NCBI GenBank assembly: GCA_964408125.1
Contig: CAYOYC010000003.1
Coordinates: forward strand, 1 to 41,158
Source: CABMGO01 sp964408125
GTDB taxonomy: Archaea; Nanobdellota; Nanobdellia; Pacearchaeales; GW2011-AR1
Length of the DNA: 41,158 bases
Direction of reading: 5' to 3'
The notes below the pieces were generated by a model that saw only the letters and a program-made list of their open reading frames with translations, searched no databases and was not told where the DNA came from. Shown here in pieces: positions 6,437 through 16,300 of this stretch. How positions within the stretch are numbered: the stretch's first letter is position 1; every line of letters begins with the position of its first letter. The position numbers and the translations under genes are program-made.

Positions 6437-8103
6437 AAATATTAGGTATAAACATTGGAGAGACTCGAGAGGGTATTCATCTGCAGGACGGAGGAGCTGC
6501 ATTAGTAGTAGATGGTAAAATTAGTGTCGCCATAGCTGAAGAAAGAATTACAAGAAAGAAGTATGATGGTGGTTTTATTAATTCTGTAAAATATTGTTTG
6601 AATAGTTCTGGATTAAAACTTAAAGATATAGATTTTTTTGTTTTTAGTAATTGCTGTGACTTGTCCTTAGATTATAAATTTTTGAATAAAGTGCTCAAAA
6701 AGAATAAATTATTTATCCCCTTAAATAAGATTATTATAAATCCTTCCCATCATATGGCTCATGCTTGTAGTACTTTCTTTGCTTCGCCTTTTGATAAGGC
6801 TCTATTGGTGGTCGTTGATAATGAGGGAAATATTTTGAAGAAAAAATATAAGTCTTATTGGAAAAATTCTTTGGAAAGAACTTCTGTTTATATAGCAGAA
6901 GGAAATAAAGTAGAGTTATTATTTAGGATGCACGATGGTTTTAATGAACTTGGAATAGGGGCAGCATATAATTATTTTACTAAATGGTTGGGATTCAGGT
7001 CTTATCAAGATGCAAGCAAAACCATGGGTCTTGCCTCTTATGGTGGGTCGAGATTTAAATTTGTAAAAATTTTTGATAAAGAAGGTAAGTGTTTGTTGAA
7101 GAGTATTCATAATGACAAAGCTAGATCAGTTAGAGAGTTAATATTTGACCAATCAGGAATGGATATAGGTTTAAGGTGTGAATCTGTAGAGGATCCTAGT
7201 GCTCTTCAGAAAGACATAGCTTATCTTACTCAGACAGAGACAGAAAAGGCAGTTATAAGTATAATTCAGAAGGCTATTGCAAAGACGGGTATAAAAAATA
7301 TTTGTTTAGCGGGCGGTGTTGCATTAAATTGCGTGATGAACTATAAAATTATTGATCAACTCGGGGTAAATCTTTTTGTACAACCTGCTGCAGGAGATAC
7401 AGGCCAATGTTTGGGTGATGCTTTTTATGGATATTACATATCTAAAAACGGAAAAAATAGATTTCCCTATTTGAATAGTTATTTAGGTAAGTCTTATTCT
7501 TTTGATGATATAAGCTCTGCTTTAAAAAAATATTCGGCAAAAATAACTTACGTTAAACAAAACAATTTATCTAAAAAAGTAGCTCAACTTTTATCTGAGG
7601 GTAACGTTATTGGTTGGTTTAGCGGTAAAAGTGAATTTGGACCCAGAGCACTTGGAAATAGAAGTATTTTGGCAGATCCGCGAAATGCTTCGATGAAGGA
7701 TACTCTGAATTTAAAAGTCAAGTTTAGAGAACCCTTTAGGCCTTACGCCCCCATTGTTCTGGAAGAGGAATACGGATCTTATTTTGATTTAGATCTACCA
7801 AGTCCATTTATGTTATTGGCTCCTTCTGTTCTGGCAAAAATGAGGGATAAGATTCCGGCAGTAACTCATGTTGACGGAACGTCCAGAGTACAAACTATAA
7901 ATTCTACTCAAAATAAAAAAATTTATTCGCTCATAAAAGAATTTAAGAAATTAACAAGTGTTCCAGTTATTCTTAACACCTCATTTAATATTGCCGGAGA
8001 ACCAATTGTAGAGACACCCGATGACGCAATCAGATGTTTTTTAAATACGAATATTGACTATTTAATAGTGGAGGACTATATTATCCAAAAATGCAAGAAA
8101 TAA
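6433..8103 (+). CDS. NodU/CmcH/TobZ-family O-carbamoyltransferase
   Basis: The family transfers a carbamoyl group from carbamoyl phosphate, through carbamoyl-adenylate, to a hydroxyl of a sugar or natural product (nodulation factor, cephamycin, tobramycin, novobiocin). The metal-binding HHxxH motif lies at H106, H107, H110 (SHHMAHA). The C-terminal YrdC-like half carries the typical block GWFSGKSEFGPRALGNRS. Its 556 aa matches the family. It is coupled to its neighbours at both ends (ATGA with the 99-aa ORF, 13 nt overlap with the radical SAM gene). The acceptor is unknown; a specialised metabolite or surface glycan is plausible. Confidence 0.9.
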   Translation: MKILGINIGETREGIHLQDGGAALVVDGKISVAIAEERITRKKYDGGFINSVKYCLNSSGLKLKDIDFFVFSNCCDLSLDYKFLNKVLKKNKLFIPLNKIIINPSHHMAHACSTFFASPFDKALLVVVDNEGNILKKKYKSYWKNSLERTSVYIAEGNKVELLFRMHDGFNELGIGAAYNYFTKWLGFRSYQDASKTMGLASYGGSRFKFVKIFDKEGKCLLKSIHNDKARSVRELIFDQSGMDIGLRCESVEDPSALQKDIAYLTQTETEKAVISIIQKAIAKTGIKNICLAGGVALNCVMNYKIIDQLGVNLFVQPAAGDTGQCLGDAFYGYYISKNGKNRFPYLNSYLGKSYSFDDISSALKKYSAKITYVKQNNLSKKVAQLLSEGNVIGWFSGKSEFGPRALGNRSILADPRNASMKDTLNLKVKFREPFRPYAPIVLEEEYGSYFDLDLPSPFMLLAPSVLAKMRDKIPAVTHVDGTSRVQTINSTQNKKIYSLIKEFKKLTSVPVILNTSFNIAGEPIVETPDDAIRCFLNTNIDYLIVEDYIIQKCKK

Positions 8104-9521
8104 AACTTTCTAAATTTGCAAATTTTATCAAGGTGGGCAATTCGTTTTGTTTATATCACTCCTTATTATTTAATACTATTTTTATTAATCCTGCTATCTA
8201 TAGAGCAATTAAGAAAGATATACGGAGTTTTACTATAGCTTATCCTAAACTATTTGATATTTTAAAAACAAATAAGTTGCTAGTTCTTCCGGAAGAGGAT
8301 CAAAATGTTTTAAATTCGCTTAGAGAGATAAAAAATATTCCGGAATATTCTTTATTGAGGATATTAATGACTGATGTATGTAACTTATCTTGTAAGTATT
8401 GTAAGGTCGATCGTAATATAAAAAATAAATTAACTGCCGATCTTAAAAAAGAAGATTTAATTTTGGCCCTTAAGCAATTCCAAAAAGTATCTAACTCGGA
8501 CGTTAAGCTAGTTTCGATAACTGGCGGTGAACCCCTAGTTTATTTTGATAAAGTTAAGGAAATTATAGAGTCCTGTTCAAAATATTTAACTAATTATTGG
8601 ATAATCTTGTTTACTAATGCTACCCTTATGACTCCCCAGTTGGCTAAATACTTTAAAAAAAATTCAATAGGGGTAGTCGTATCATTGGATGGGCCAAAGT
8701 CGGAGCATGATATTGCCAGGGTGGATTTGGCAGGTAAGGGTTCTTATGATAGGGTAATTAAGGGATTTAAAATTTTAAAAAAAGAGGGTTGTAATGTAGG
8801 TATATCTTGTGTTGTGGGAAAACATAACTGTGATAATCTTGTAAATGATATTAAATTTATTATAAACAAACTCAAGCCAGATAGTTTGGGTCTTAATCCA
8901 TTAAAATATCCTTCACCCAAGGATAAAAACTTTTTTCTACTTACTAAGCCGGAGGAATACGCAATTAAGACTTATGAAATTTTTGAATATATACGAAAAA
9001 AAGGCATATTCTTGGAGCAAATAAATAGGAGATTGACTCCCTTTGTTGAAAAAAAGTTTAAATTTTATGAATGCGGAGGGTGTAGTGGTAAAAATATAAA
9101 TTTAGATGCTAGGGGCAATATCGGTTCGTGTAAATCTTATTTAGTTATGGAAAAGTTATGTCAGCATGTTAGTGAACCCATTAGGGGGAGTAAATATTTT
9201 AATAAGCTAATGAAACGTTCTCCAATTTATACCGATAGTTGTATTTCTTGTTCTGCAATAGGTATTTGCGGCGGAGGATGTTCTTATGAAGCTTTTGTAG
9301 ATAAGGGAGATCAGTTTAGGTATTCTAATCGAACTTGCAAGTTTTCGAAAACTTTTCTTGATTTATTATTAAACGACTTATATCGTTTGAATAAAAAGAG
9401 TATTGACACCAGTTTAACAAATAACGGATATTATTACATTACGGATGAAGATCGTTATAAAATTTATGGTAATGTTAAAATAACTCCCGGAACACTAAAA
9501 TACTCTGTAGGACATTCTTAA
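8091..9521 (+). CDS. SPASM-domain radical SAM protein (peptide-maturase-like)
   Basis: The radical SAM motif is at C97, C101, C104, and GGEP is at 145-148. A C-terminal SPASM region supplies auxiliary cluster cysteines (C328, C331, C347, C384, C387, C393, C397, C416; CGGGC-type spacing). The roughly 90 residues before the barrel resemble the N-terminal domain seen in several radical SAM peptide maturases, which bind a precursor peptide; that resemblance is my judgement and not measured. SPASM enzymes modify peptides, proteins or, in some cases, antibiotic intermediates. It overlaps the carbamoyltransferase by 13 nt and is followed by a nucleotidyltransferase after 2 nt. Confidence 0.88.
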   Translation: MQEIKLSKFANFIKVGNSFCLYHSLLFNTIFINPAIYRAIKKDIRSFTIAYPKLFDILKTNKLLVLPEEDQNVLNSLREIKNIPEYSLLRILMTDVCNLSCKYCKVDRNIKNKLTADLKKEDLILALKQFQKVSNSDVKLVSITGGEPLVYFDKVKEIIESCSKYLTNYWIILFTNATLMTPQLAKYFKKNSIGVVVSLDGPKSEHDIARVDLAGKGSYDRVIKGFKILKKEGCNVGISCVVGKHNCDNLVNDIKFIINKLKPDSLGLNPLKYPSPKDKNFFLLTKPEEYAIKTYEIFEYIRKKGIFLEQINRRLTPFVEKKFKFYECGGCSGKNINLDARGNIGSCKSYLVMEKLCQHVSEPIRGSKYFNKLMKRSPIYTDSCISCSAIGICGGGCSYEAFVDKGDQFRYSNRTCKFSKTFLDLLLNDLYRLNKKSIDTSLTNNGYYYITDEDRYKIYGNVKITPGTLKYSVGHS

Positions 9522-9523
9522 CA

Positions 9524-11002
9524 ATGGTTCGGAATATTAGTAAACAACTCATTTCTCTGACTAAAGAGGCTTTTTTTGATTATGTCTTGCCTGCAATTAA
9601 AGACAAGTATTCTGCTTCCCTTGATAAATTTTTTGTAAATATAACTTCTTCAGTCGCATATGGCGTGGCAGATAAACATTCAGACATTGATGTTTTTATA
9701 CTTTTTAGGGAGCACAAAGATTATTTAAAATTTCATGAAAAATTTGATAAAATAATCAAGGCGATAAAGTTTCCAGAAAAATTTGAAGGTATGTGCGATA
9801 AGGGTATGCGTTTTGAATTTGAAAGTCTTAAGAAATCTGATGTTTTAGATTTTTATCGTACTCAGTCTTATGAAACTTGGATGAATCAGACAGAATGGCT
9901 TCTTTGTTGGCTTGTCAATTCAGTAACTATCTATGATCCCAAAGATTATATTACCTCTTTTAAGAAAAAAATTAAGTTTTTTGATGGCGATGTTCTCAAA
10001 TCAAAGGTCAATATGTCATTTATATTATTATTAAAATATCAAAAAATTCTTTCGAAAATTGACCCTCTTAATGAACATTACCTAGCAGATTTTTATTTTT
10101 TTAAGGTAGCTAAACAATTAATGAACTTGGCATATTGGTCTGCTAAGAAATATACTCCTCACACAAAATGGCAATATTTCATGTTACAGTTTATTGGTTC
10201 GTATGGGCCGGCGTTATACTATGATTTGGATTTAATTTTAGCTACAGATAATCCCAATAGATTAAAAATAATTGGGAAATGGACTGCCCAGTTTGGAAGA
10301 TATTGGTTTAATCATAAAATTTTGGATAAGGAGATCTATAATTTTTATATTAATGAATACAAATTTAATACGGAAAATTCTAGCAACAAAAATATTATTT
10401 TATTTAAAAATTATGGGGAAGTCATTAAAAACAAGGGTAATATTTTTTCTTCGTTAAATTCGCTAGGTAAGTTTAGTAACTTTTTCTTAAATGAAGAAAC
10501 CAATATTGTTTATTTGGGAAAATATGATTATGATGCCATAATGCGAATACAAGATAAATATGTTGGTTTGGATACTGGTAAGATATCTTCAAAAATACAA
10601 ACTAAAAGAATAAACTATTTGCATTTTATAATTTGGAGAAAGATTCGAGTAATAAATGGTGCATTGAAAAGAAATAATCGTTTTAATCAGGCGTGGTATG
10701 CTAATCAAGCGGTGGAACATATCATTGAAATGAGTTTTAGATTAAAAAAACAAAAATTGCCTTTAGAATTTATTCAATTATCTTCGTTAAAATCTTCGGG
10801 TTATTTTCCTCAAATTTATCCTCTTTTGATTAAAAGTTTTAAACTAGATACTCCTAATAAAATTGAAATACTTTGGAAATGTTTTTTTATACTTCAAAAA
10901 TATATTAAGAAAAATAAAATATTATCTCAATTTCAAATAGGTAATCCCCTAGAGATTCAATTTGATATAGAATATTGGAAATATGAGAATTTAAGGCTTT
11001 AA
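9524..11002 (+). CDS. Pol-beta-fold nucleotidyltransferase with long C-terminal domain
   Basis: Residues 40-60 hold the nucleotidyltransferase signature: a Ser-Ser/Gly turn, then KHSDIDVFIL with metal-binding D54 and D56. The remaining about 400 residues are mostly helical and unrecognised, which fits multi-domain transferases of the kind that adenylylate antibiotics or tRNA-like substrates. At 492 aa it is much larger than MNT toxin-antitoxin proteins. It begins 2 nt after the radical SAM gene and is the last gene of the chain. Its stop is only 4 nt from the convergent stop of the second serS. A role in substrate adenylylation or self-resistance is inference. Confidence 0.72.
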   Translation: MVRNISKQLISLTKEAFFDYVLPAIKDKYSASLDKFFVNITSSVAYGVADKHSDIDVFILFREHKDYLKFHEKFDKIIKAIKFPEKFEGMCDKGMRFEFESLKKSDVLDFYRTQSYETWMNQTEWLLCWLVNSVTIYDPKDYITSFKKKIKFFDGDVLKSKVNMSFILLLKYQKILSKIDPLNEHYLADFYFFKVAKQLMNLAYWSAKKYTPHTKWQYFMLQFIGSYGPALYYDLDLILATDNPNRLKIIGKWTAQFGRYWFNHKILDKEIYNFYINEYKFNTENSSNKNIILFKNYGEVIKNKGNIFSSLNSLGKFSNFFLNEETNIVYLGKYDYDAIMRIQDKYVGLDTGKISSKIQTKRINYLHFIIWRKIRVINGALKRNNRFNQAWYANQAVEHIIEMSFRLKKQKLPLEFIQLSSLKSSGYFPQIYPLLIKSFKLDTPNKIEILWKCFFILQKYIKKNKILSQFQIGNPLEIQFDIEYWKYENLRL

Positions 11003-11006
11003 TTTT

Positions 11007-12302
11007 TTATATCTTTTTTTCTTTTTGAGCTTTTATTTCTTTAAAACCCGTATATTTCCATAGTGCTTTTGGGATTTTTAAGCTGCCATCTTTTTGTTGA
11101 TGATTTTCTATAAATGCTATTAACGCTCTTGGCGAAGCCAGTACTGTGTTATTTAGAGTATGTGCGTAATAATTGCCCTTTGGAGAAGTAATTTTTATAT
11201 TTAATCTTCTAGCTTGAGCTTCTTCCATGTTGGTCAGGGAACAAATTTCAAAGTATTTCTTTTGTCTTGGGCTCCAAGCTTCAAGGTCGCAAGATTTTGC
11301 TTTTAGATCTGCCAAGTCTCCGGAACAGCATTCTAAAACTCTTATAGGTATTTCTAGTGCCTTAAAAACTTCAATACCGTACTCTAACATTTTATCATAC
11401 CACTTGTATGAATCTTCGGGTTCGCATATTACTATCATCTCTTGTTTTTCGAATTGGTGTCTTCTATAAAATCCTTTTTCCTCTAGTCCGTGGCTGCCTA
11501 TTTCTTTTCTGAAGCAAGGAGAATAACTTGTGAGGTTTATTGGCAGTTCCTTTTTATTTAAGGTTTTATCTATAAATCTTCCAATCATTGAATGTTCTGA
11601 AGTTCCAATCATGTAAAGATCTTCGCCTTCAATCTTGTACATCATATTATTTATATCCATGCATGCCATAACTCCTTCCACTACTTTTTTTCTTATCATA
11701 AAGGGAGGAATTACATATTCAAATCCCTGTTCTATCATATAATCTCTGGCGAATGCTAACATTGCAGAATGTAGAATTGCTATTTTACCTCTAATAAAAT
11801 AAAATCCATTTCCGGATGTTTCTCTTGCAGATTCAAAGTCTGCCCCATTAAGTTTTTCTACAATATCGGCATGATTTAGGATTTCATATTCTGGAACTTT
11901 AGGCTCTCCTATTTTTCTTAATTCTACATTTTCTGAGGAATCTTTACCTATGGGTACTGAAGAATGTATAATATTTGGAATCTGGTACATGATTTTTTTT
12001 ATCTCTTCACCAAGTGAATTTTCTTTTTCTTCTAATTTTACTATTTCTTCAGGGATTTTCTTTGCTTCTTCTATAAGTTGTTTTGCAGTTTTTTCATCTT
12101 TATTTTTTTTAGCTTTATTAATTTCTTCTGAAACTTTATTTCTTTGAGATCTCAGTTTATCTGCTTCTCCCCTTGCAGTTCTCCATTCCCTATCTAATTC
12201 AATTACTTTGTCAACCAAAGGTAATTTTGCATTTTGGAATTTCTTTTTTATGTTTTCTCTAACTAAGTCTGGATTTTCTCTTAATATTTTAATGTCTATC
12301 AT
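11007..12302 (-). CDS. serS: Housekeeping seryl-tRNA synthetase, archaeal type
   Basis: A 431-aa class II SerRS: an N-terminal coiled-coil arm rich in Lys/Glu, the TSEHS serine-site motif, motif 2 CFRKEIGSHG, the block CCSGDLADLKAKSCDLE and a C terminus KALWKYTGFKEI, as in other archaeal SerRS. It charges tRNA-Ser in the cytoplasm. I choose the ATG at 12302 over an in-frame ATG at 12323: a TATA element at 12324-12333 would overlap the longer start but stands at the right distance from the shorter one, and the family begins MIDIKILRENP. It is distinct in sequence from the bacterial-type copy at 3734-5002. Confidence 0.93.
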   Translation of the reverse strand: MIDIKILRENPDLVRENIKKKFQNAKLPLVDKVIELDREWRTARGEADKLRSQRNKVSEEINKAKKNKDEKTAKQLIEEAKKIPEEIVKLEEKENSLGEEIKKIMYQIPNIIHSSVPIGKDSSENVELRKIGEPKVPEYEILNHADIVEKLNGADFESARETSGNGFYFIRGKIAILHSAMLAFARDYMIEQGFEYVIPPFMIRKKVVEGVMACMDINNMMYKIEGEDLYMIGTSEHSMIGRFIDKTLNKKELPINLTSYSPCFRKEIGSHGLEEKGFYRRHQFEKQEMIVICEPEDSYKWYDKMLEYGIEVFKALEIPIRVLECCSGDLADLKAKSCDLEAWSPRQKKYFEICSLTNMEEAQARRLNIKITSPKGNYYAHTLNNTVLASPRALIAFIENHQQKDGSLKIPKALWKYTGFKEIKAQKEKKI

Positions 12303-12323
12303 ATTGTTTTGATTGAAAAACAT

Positions 12324-12333
12324 TATTTAAACT
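12324..12333 (-). promoter_or_regulatory. TATA box of archaeal-type serS
   Basis: AGTTTAAATA on the minus strand, 22-31 nt before the ATG at 12302. It directly abuts the alternative ATG at 12323, which therefore would not be within the transcript. Confidence 0.55.
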
Positions 12334-12484
12334 TTATTGTGGTTATGTTTTTACATAAGCTCTTGTTTTAAAAATTAATTCCATCGTGAAAAATTTTGTA
12401 TCTACTCTTCGTGGACGAAAAGTTTGGGAAAGCTTTAAAAGCAGTTCATAACTCTAAAATATAGGTTGCAATATATATATTCAA

Positions 12485-12766
12485 ATGGTAACAATAAACG
12501 ATAACTTTGATTTGTTTTTCAGGAGAAAGCCGGCGATGATGCTTCTTGCTCTGAAAAGAATGAATAAAGCAAAATATGGTTCTGTTTTAGCAAAAGAAGT
12601 TGATTGCACATATTCTCATGCTGTTAAAATATTGCAGATTCTAGAAGAGCTTGGTCTTGTTGGGTTTGAGAAGAAAGGTAGAATCAAAATAATAAAGTTA
12701 ACCAAAAGAGGATTACAGATTGCGGAGAATATAGAAGCTATAAAAGAGATTATTGACGCTAGTTAG
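12485..12766 (+). CDS. Winged-helix DNA-binding protein
   Basis: A 93-aa protein that is almost entirely a winged helix-turn-helix. Residues about 15-35 form helix 1, the recognition-helix region reads AKEVDCTYSHAVKILQILEELGLV, and a basic wing (KKGRIKIIKLTKRG) follows, as in MarR/ArsR-like archaeal regulators. No ligand domain is visible. It stands alone between serS and tRNA-Lys, with AT-rich promoter-like sequence (CTCTAAAATA, about 12454-12463) upstream. The target is unknown; autoregulation is common for such short proteins. Confidence 0.75.
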   Translation: MVTINDNFDLFFRRKPAMMLLALKRMNKAKYGSVLAKEVDCTYSHAVKILQILEELGLVGFEKKGRIKIIKLTKRGLQIAENIEAIKEIIDAS

Positions 12767-12833
12767 TTTTCGAATATTTTTAGGAATATAAATAATTTTA
12801 AGGGTTTTTTGTTGTAGTTTTAAAGAATAAAAA

Positions 12834-12908
12834 TGACCTCGAAGGGATTTGAACCCTCGACACCCACGTTAAGAGCGTGGTACTCTAACCGGGCTGAGCT
12901 ACGAGGCC
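12834..12908 (-). tRNA. tRNA-Lys(CTT)
   Basis: On the minus strand a 7-bp acceptor (GGCCTCG with CGAGGTC, one G-U pair) encloses a D arm, an anticodon stem CCACG/CGTGG with loop CTCTTAA, and a canonical T arm with GGTTCAAATCC. The anticodon is CTT, reading AAG. The discriminator is A and no CCA is encoded. No intron is visible. Confidence 0.93.
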
Positions 12909-13045
12909 ATTTAAGTTATGGGCAAAGAGTGATTTAAAAAAGTTTGTAATTTCTAAATTGGAGATTTCTGTATGGAATAAAATCAAGAAGTTGGTTTTTA
13001 GATGAAATTTATGCCAAAACTACTTTAAAATAACAAAAACAAAAC

Positions 13046-13054
13046 ATTTAAAAA
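13046..13054 (+). promoter_or_regulatory. TATA box of the RNA polymerase operon
   Basis: ATTTAAAAA predicts a transcript start near 13075, downstream of the in-frame ATG at 13068, so the rpoH start at 13101 is favoured. The stretch 12910-13045 holds no gene that I can support. Confidence 0.5.
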
Positions 13055-13100
13055 GCAACTTTTTTTAATGTTTTCATCTAAACTACTGATAGTCTTTAGT

Positions 13101-13310
13101 ATGCACATTCTCCAGCCAAAACACACGAAATTAAAACAAGAGGAAGTAAATAAATTACTTGTAAAGTATAATATTTCCTTGGCTCAATTACCTAAAATTT
13201 CTAAAGAAGATCCAGCTATTTTTGAATTAAATGTCCAACTTGGTGACGTAATCAAAATTGATAGAAAAGTTGCAGAAGGGAGTGAAGAATATTTTCGTGT
13301 TGTTGTTTAA
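13101..13310 (+). CDS. rpoH: RNA polymerase subunit H (RPB5 C-terminal homologue)
   Basis: The 69-aa product MHILQPKHTKLKQEE and onward aligns with archaeal RpoH, which begins with a short lead-in to HxLVPKH and ends in a GD(V/I)xxxxR...YxRVVV strand; here GDVIKIDRK and YFRVVV. It is the assembly platform at the jaw of RNA polymerase. An upstream in-frame ATG at 13068 would add a hydrophobic extension not seen in the family and lies before the predicted transcript start. It leads the operon, with rpoB following after 9 nt. Confidence 0.88.
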   Translation: MHILQPKHTKLKQEEVNKLLVKYNISLAQLPKISKEDPAIFELNVQLGDVIKIDRKVAEGSEEYFRVVV

Positions 13311-13319
13311 TTTTTAAAA

Positions 13320-16300
13320 ATGGTTGCCCAAAAGTCTGTTACGGTTGATAGAAAGCATGTTCTTGTTAAGGAATTCTTAAGAAATCACTCTATAGTTGAA
13401 TCAAACATTACTTCGTTTAATGATTTTATTGAAAATAGAATGCAAGAAATGGTTTCAGAATTGAATGAGAGTTTGCCAAAAGAAGATTTTGAAATAAAAA
13501 TGGGCAAAATTACCGTTGGTAAACCAGATATCGTTGAAGCAGATGGTTCTATTAAATTAATTACACCAGCCGAAGCAAGATTAAGAGGACTAACTTATTC
13601 TGCGCCAATAAAGATCGAATTAACTATAAGATATGAAGGACAGATAGAAGCAGCAGAAGTTCAACTTGGCAGAATACCAATTATTGTAAAAAGTAAAGCT
13701 TGCAATCTTTATGGATTAAGTAAAGATGAGCTTATAGAGAAATATATTGATCCGGCAGATTCTGGCGGATATTTTATTGTAAATGGGAATGAAAGAATTT
13801 TGGTTATGGCTGAAGATTTGGCATCTAATCAATCATTTTTGGAAAATCAAAAAGTAAAAGGATTTGTTTTAAGGTTATTTTCGCAAAGAGGAGCATATAA
13901 AATACCAGTATCTATTAATGAAAGCAAAGAAGGAATATTAGAGATTTCTTTTTCAAGGTTTAGAAAAATTCCAGTAATGATTTTATTGAAGGCCCTTGGG
14001 ATGGTTTCCGAAGCTGAGATATCCAAGATGATTGGGAAGCAAACAGATGGGTTACTTGTAAATTTATATGAATATGCATCACTTGCTGATGCCGAAGAAG
14101 CATTGATGAAAATAGCAGAGCTAACCTCATTACAGGGTACTAAGAAAGAAGTGTTGGATAGAACAAAGCAGAGGATAGATTCTTATTTATTACCACATGT
14201 TGGATTGGATAAAAATGCAAGACTGGAAAAAGCAAAAACTCTTTGTAAATTGATAAAGCAATTTTATATCTCTAAAGAACATCCAGATGATTCTTTAACA
14301 GATAAAGACCATTATGCAAATAAGAGAGTTAGACTTTCTGGTGACTTGCTTTCCGATTTGTTTAGGGTTAATTTAAATATATTATTGAGAGAAGTACAGC
14401 ATTCATTGCAGAAGACAGTAAAGAGAAGAAAATTCTATTCCATAAAAACAATTGCTAAATCAACTTTATTTTCTCATAGAATTGAATCCGCCATTGCTAC
14501 TGGTTCGTGGATTGGTGAAAGGACTGGAGTAACTCAGAATATGAAAAAGGATAATTTTTTATCCGTTATGTCACAATTACAGAAAGTTGTTTCTACATTA
14601 CCTGGAGAACAGGAAAATTTTGCAGCTAGAACTGTACATCCAACTCATTATGGAAGATTCTGTCCAGTAGAAACACCAGAAGGTACTGAAATTGGTTTAA
14701 GAAAGAATTTGGCCATGTTAGCTAGAGTTTCTACTAGATGTATGGTCCCAGAGGATAAAATTATAAAGGTTTTAGTTGAGGAAAAAATGTCGAGAGAAGG
14801 AAACGATGGAATAGATGTTTTCTTGAATGGGAGATATGTTGGAGTTGTTCAAAATGGAAGAGAATTTTTCTTAAGTGCTAGAGAAAGAAGAAGAAAAGGA
14901 AATTTACCAATTGATTTAAGTATAAAATATGATTCATTTTTAGGAGCGGTATTCTTATCTACAGAAGTCGGAAGGGTTTTGAGACCACTGATTATTGCAG
15001 ACAAGGGTGTTTCTAGATTAAAAGAAGAGCATTTGAATTTAGTTGAGCAGGGATCTTTGACTTGGAATAATTTAGTTGAACAGGGAATTATAGAATATCT
15101 TGATGCTTCTGAAGAAGATAATAATTATGTTTCTTTATATAAGGAAGAGCTAACAGAGGATCATGATTATTTAGAAGTTGATCCTATTGCGTGTCTTGGG
15201 GTTATTACATCCATTGTTCCGTATGCAAATCATGATCAGGCGCCTAGATTATTAAGGGGTAGTAAGACTCAGACACAGTCTCTGGGAATATATGCAGCTA
15301 ATTATCACGTAAGAATAGATACGAATGTTTCTATTTTACATTATCCGCAAAAACCATTAGCGAGAAGCTTTACTTATGATACGTTGAATGTTTATCCAGC
15401 TGGACAAAATGTTATTGTTGCGGTTTTGCCTTACGATGGTTATAATATTGAAGATGCGGTTGTTTTAAACCAGGGTTCTATAGATAGAGGATTGGCTAGA
15501 AGTTCGTACTTTAGACCGTATACTTCCGTTGAATTAAATTATGCGGGAAGATTAAAGGATGAAATATGTATTCCGGAAAAAGATGTTTCTGGATATAGAA
15601 TGGAACAATCATATAAATATTTAGAGGATGACGGAATAGCTTATCCTGAAGCAGATATGAAAGAGGGAGATGCAGTTATTGGAAAGATTTCTCCTCCTAA
15701 GTTCTTATCTGAAGCAAGAGAAATTTCTATACAAACTAAGAAAGAAAATTCAACTGTGGTTAGGCAAGAAGAAACAGGGATAGTAGATGGAGTATTTATT
15801 ACATTGGACGGAGATGGAAATAAGTTGGTTCAAGTTAGAATGAGAGATTTAAGAAAGCCAGAAGTTGGAGATAAGTTTGCAACACCACACGGACAGAAGG
15901 GAATCGTTGGTTTTATTGCACCAGAACTAGATGTTCCATTTACTGCTAGGGGAGTAAGGCCAGATTTGATTTTCAATCCACATGGTATCCCATCTCGTAT
16001 GACTGTCGGTTATTTATTGGAAATGATGGCTGGAAAAGTTGCAGCATTATCTGGTGTTGTTAGAGATGCTTCTGCATTTGCAGGAGAAGAACTTTTAAGC
16101 TTAGAGGAAAATTTGAAGAAGTTAGGATTTAGATATGACGGCAAAGAGGCATTATATCATGGGGTTACGGGACAGAAGTTGCCAGTTAAGATATTCGTTG
16201 GTAATATGTATTATTTGAAATTAGGACGTATGGTAAAGAATTTATTACATGCGAGAGCATCTGGTAAGATTGCATTATTAACAAGACAGCCGATTGAAGG

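Noticed and set aside
12767..13045. Extra small gene around tRNA-Lys
   Set aside because: Apart from the tRNA and the rpoH promoter only short AT-rich frames occur, without ribosome site or well-placed TATA box.
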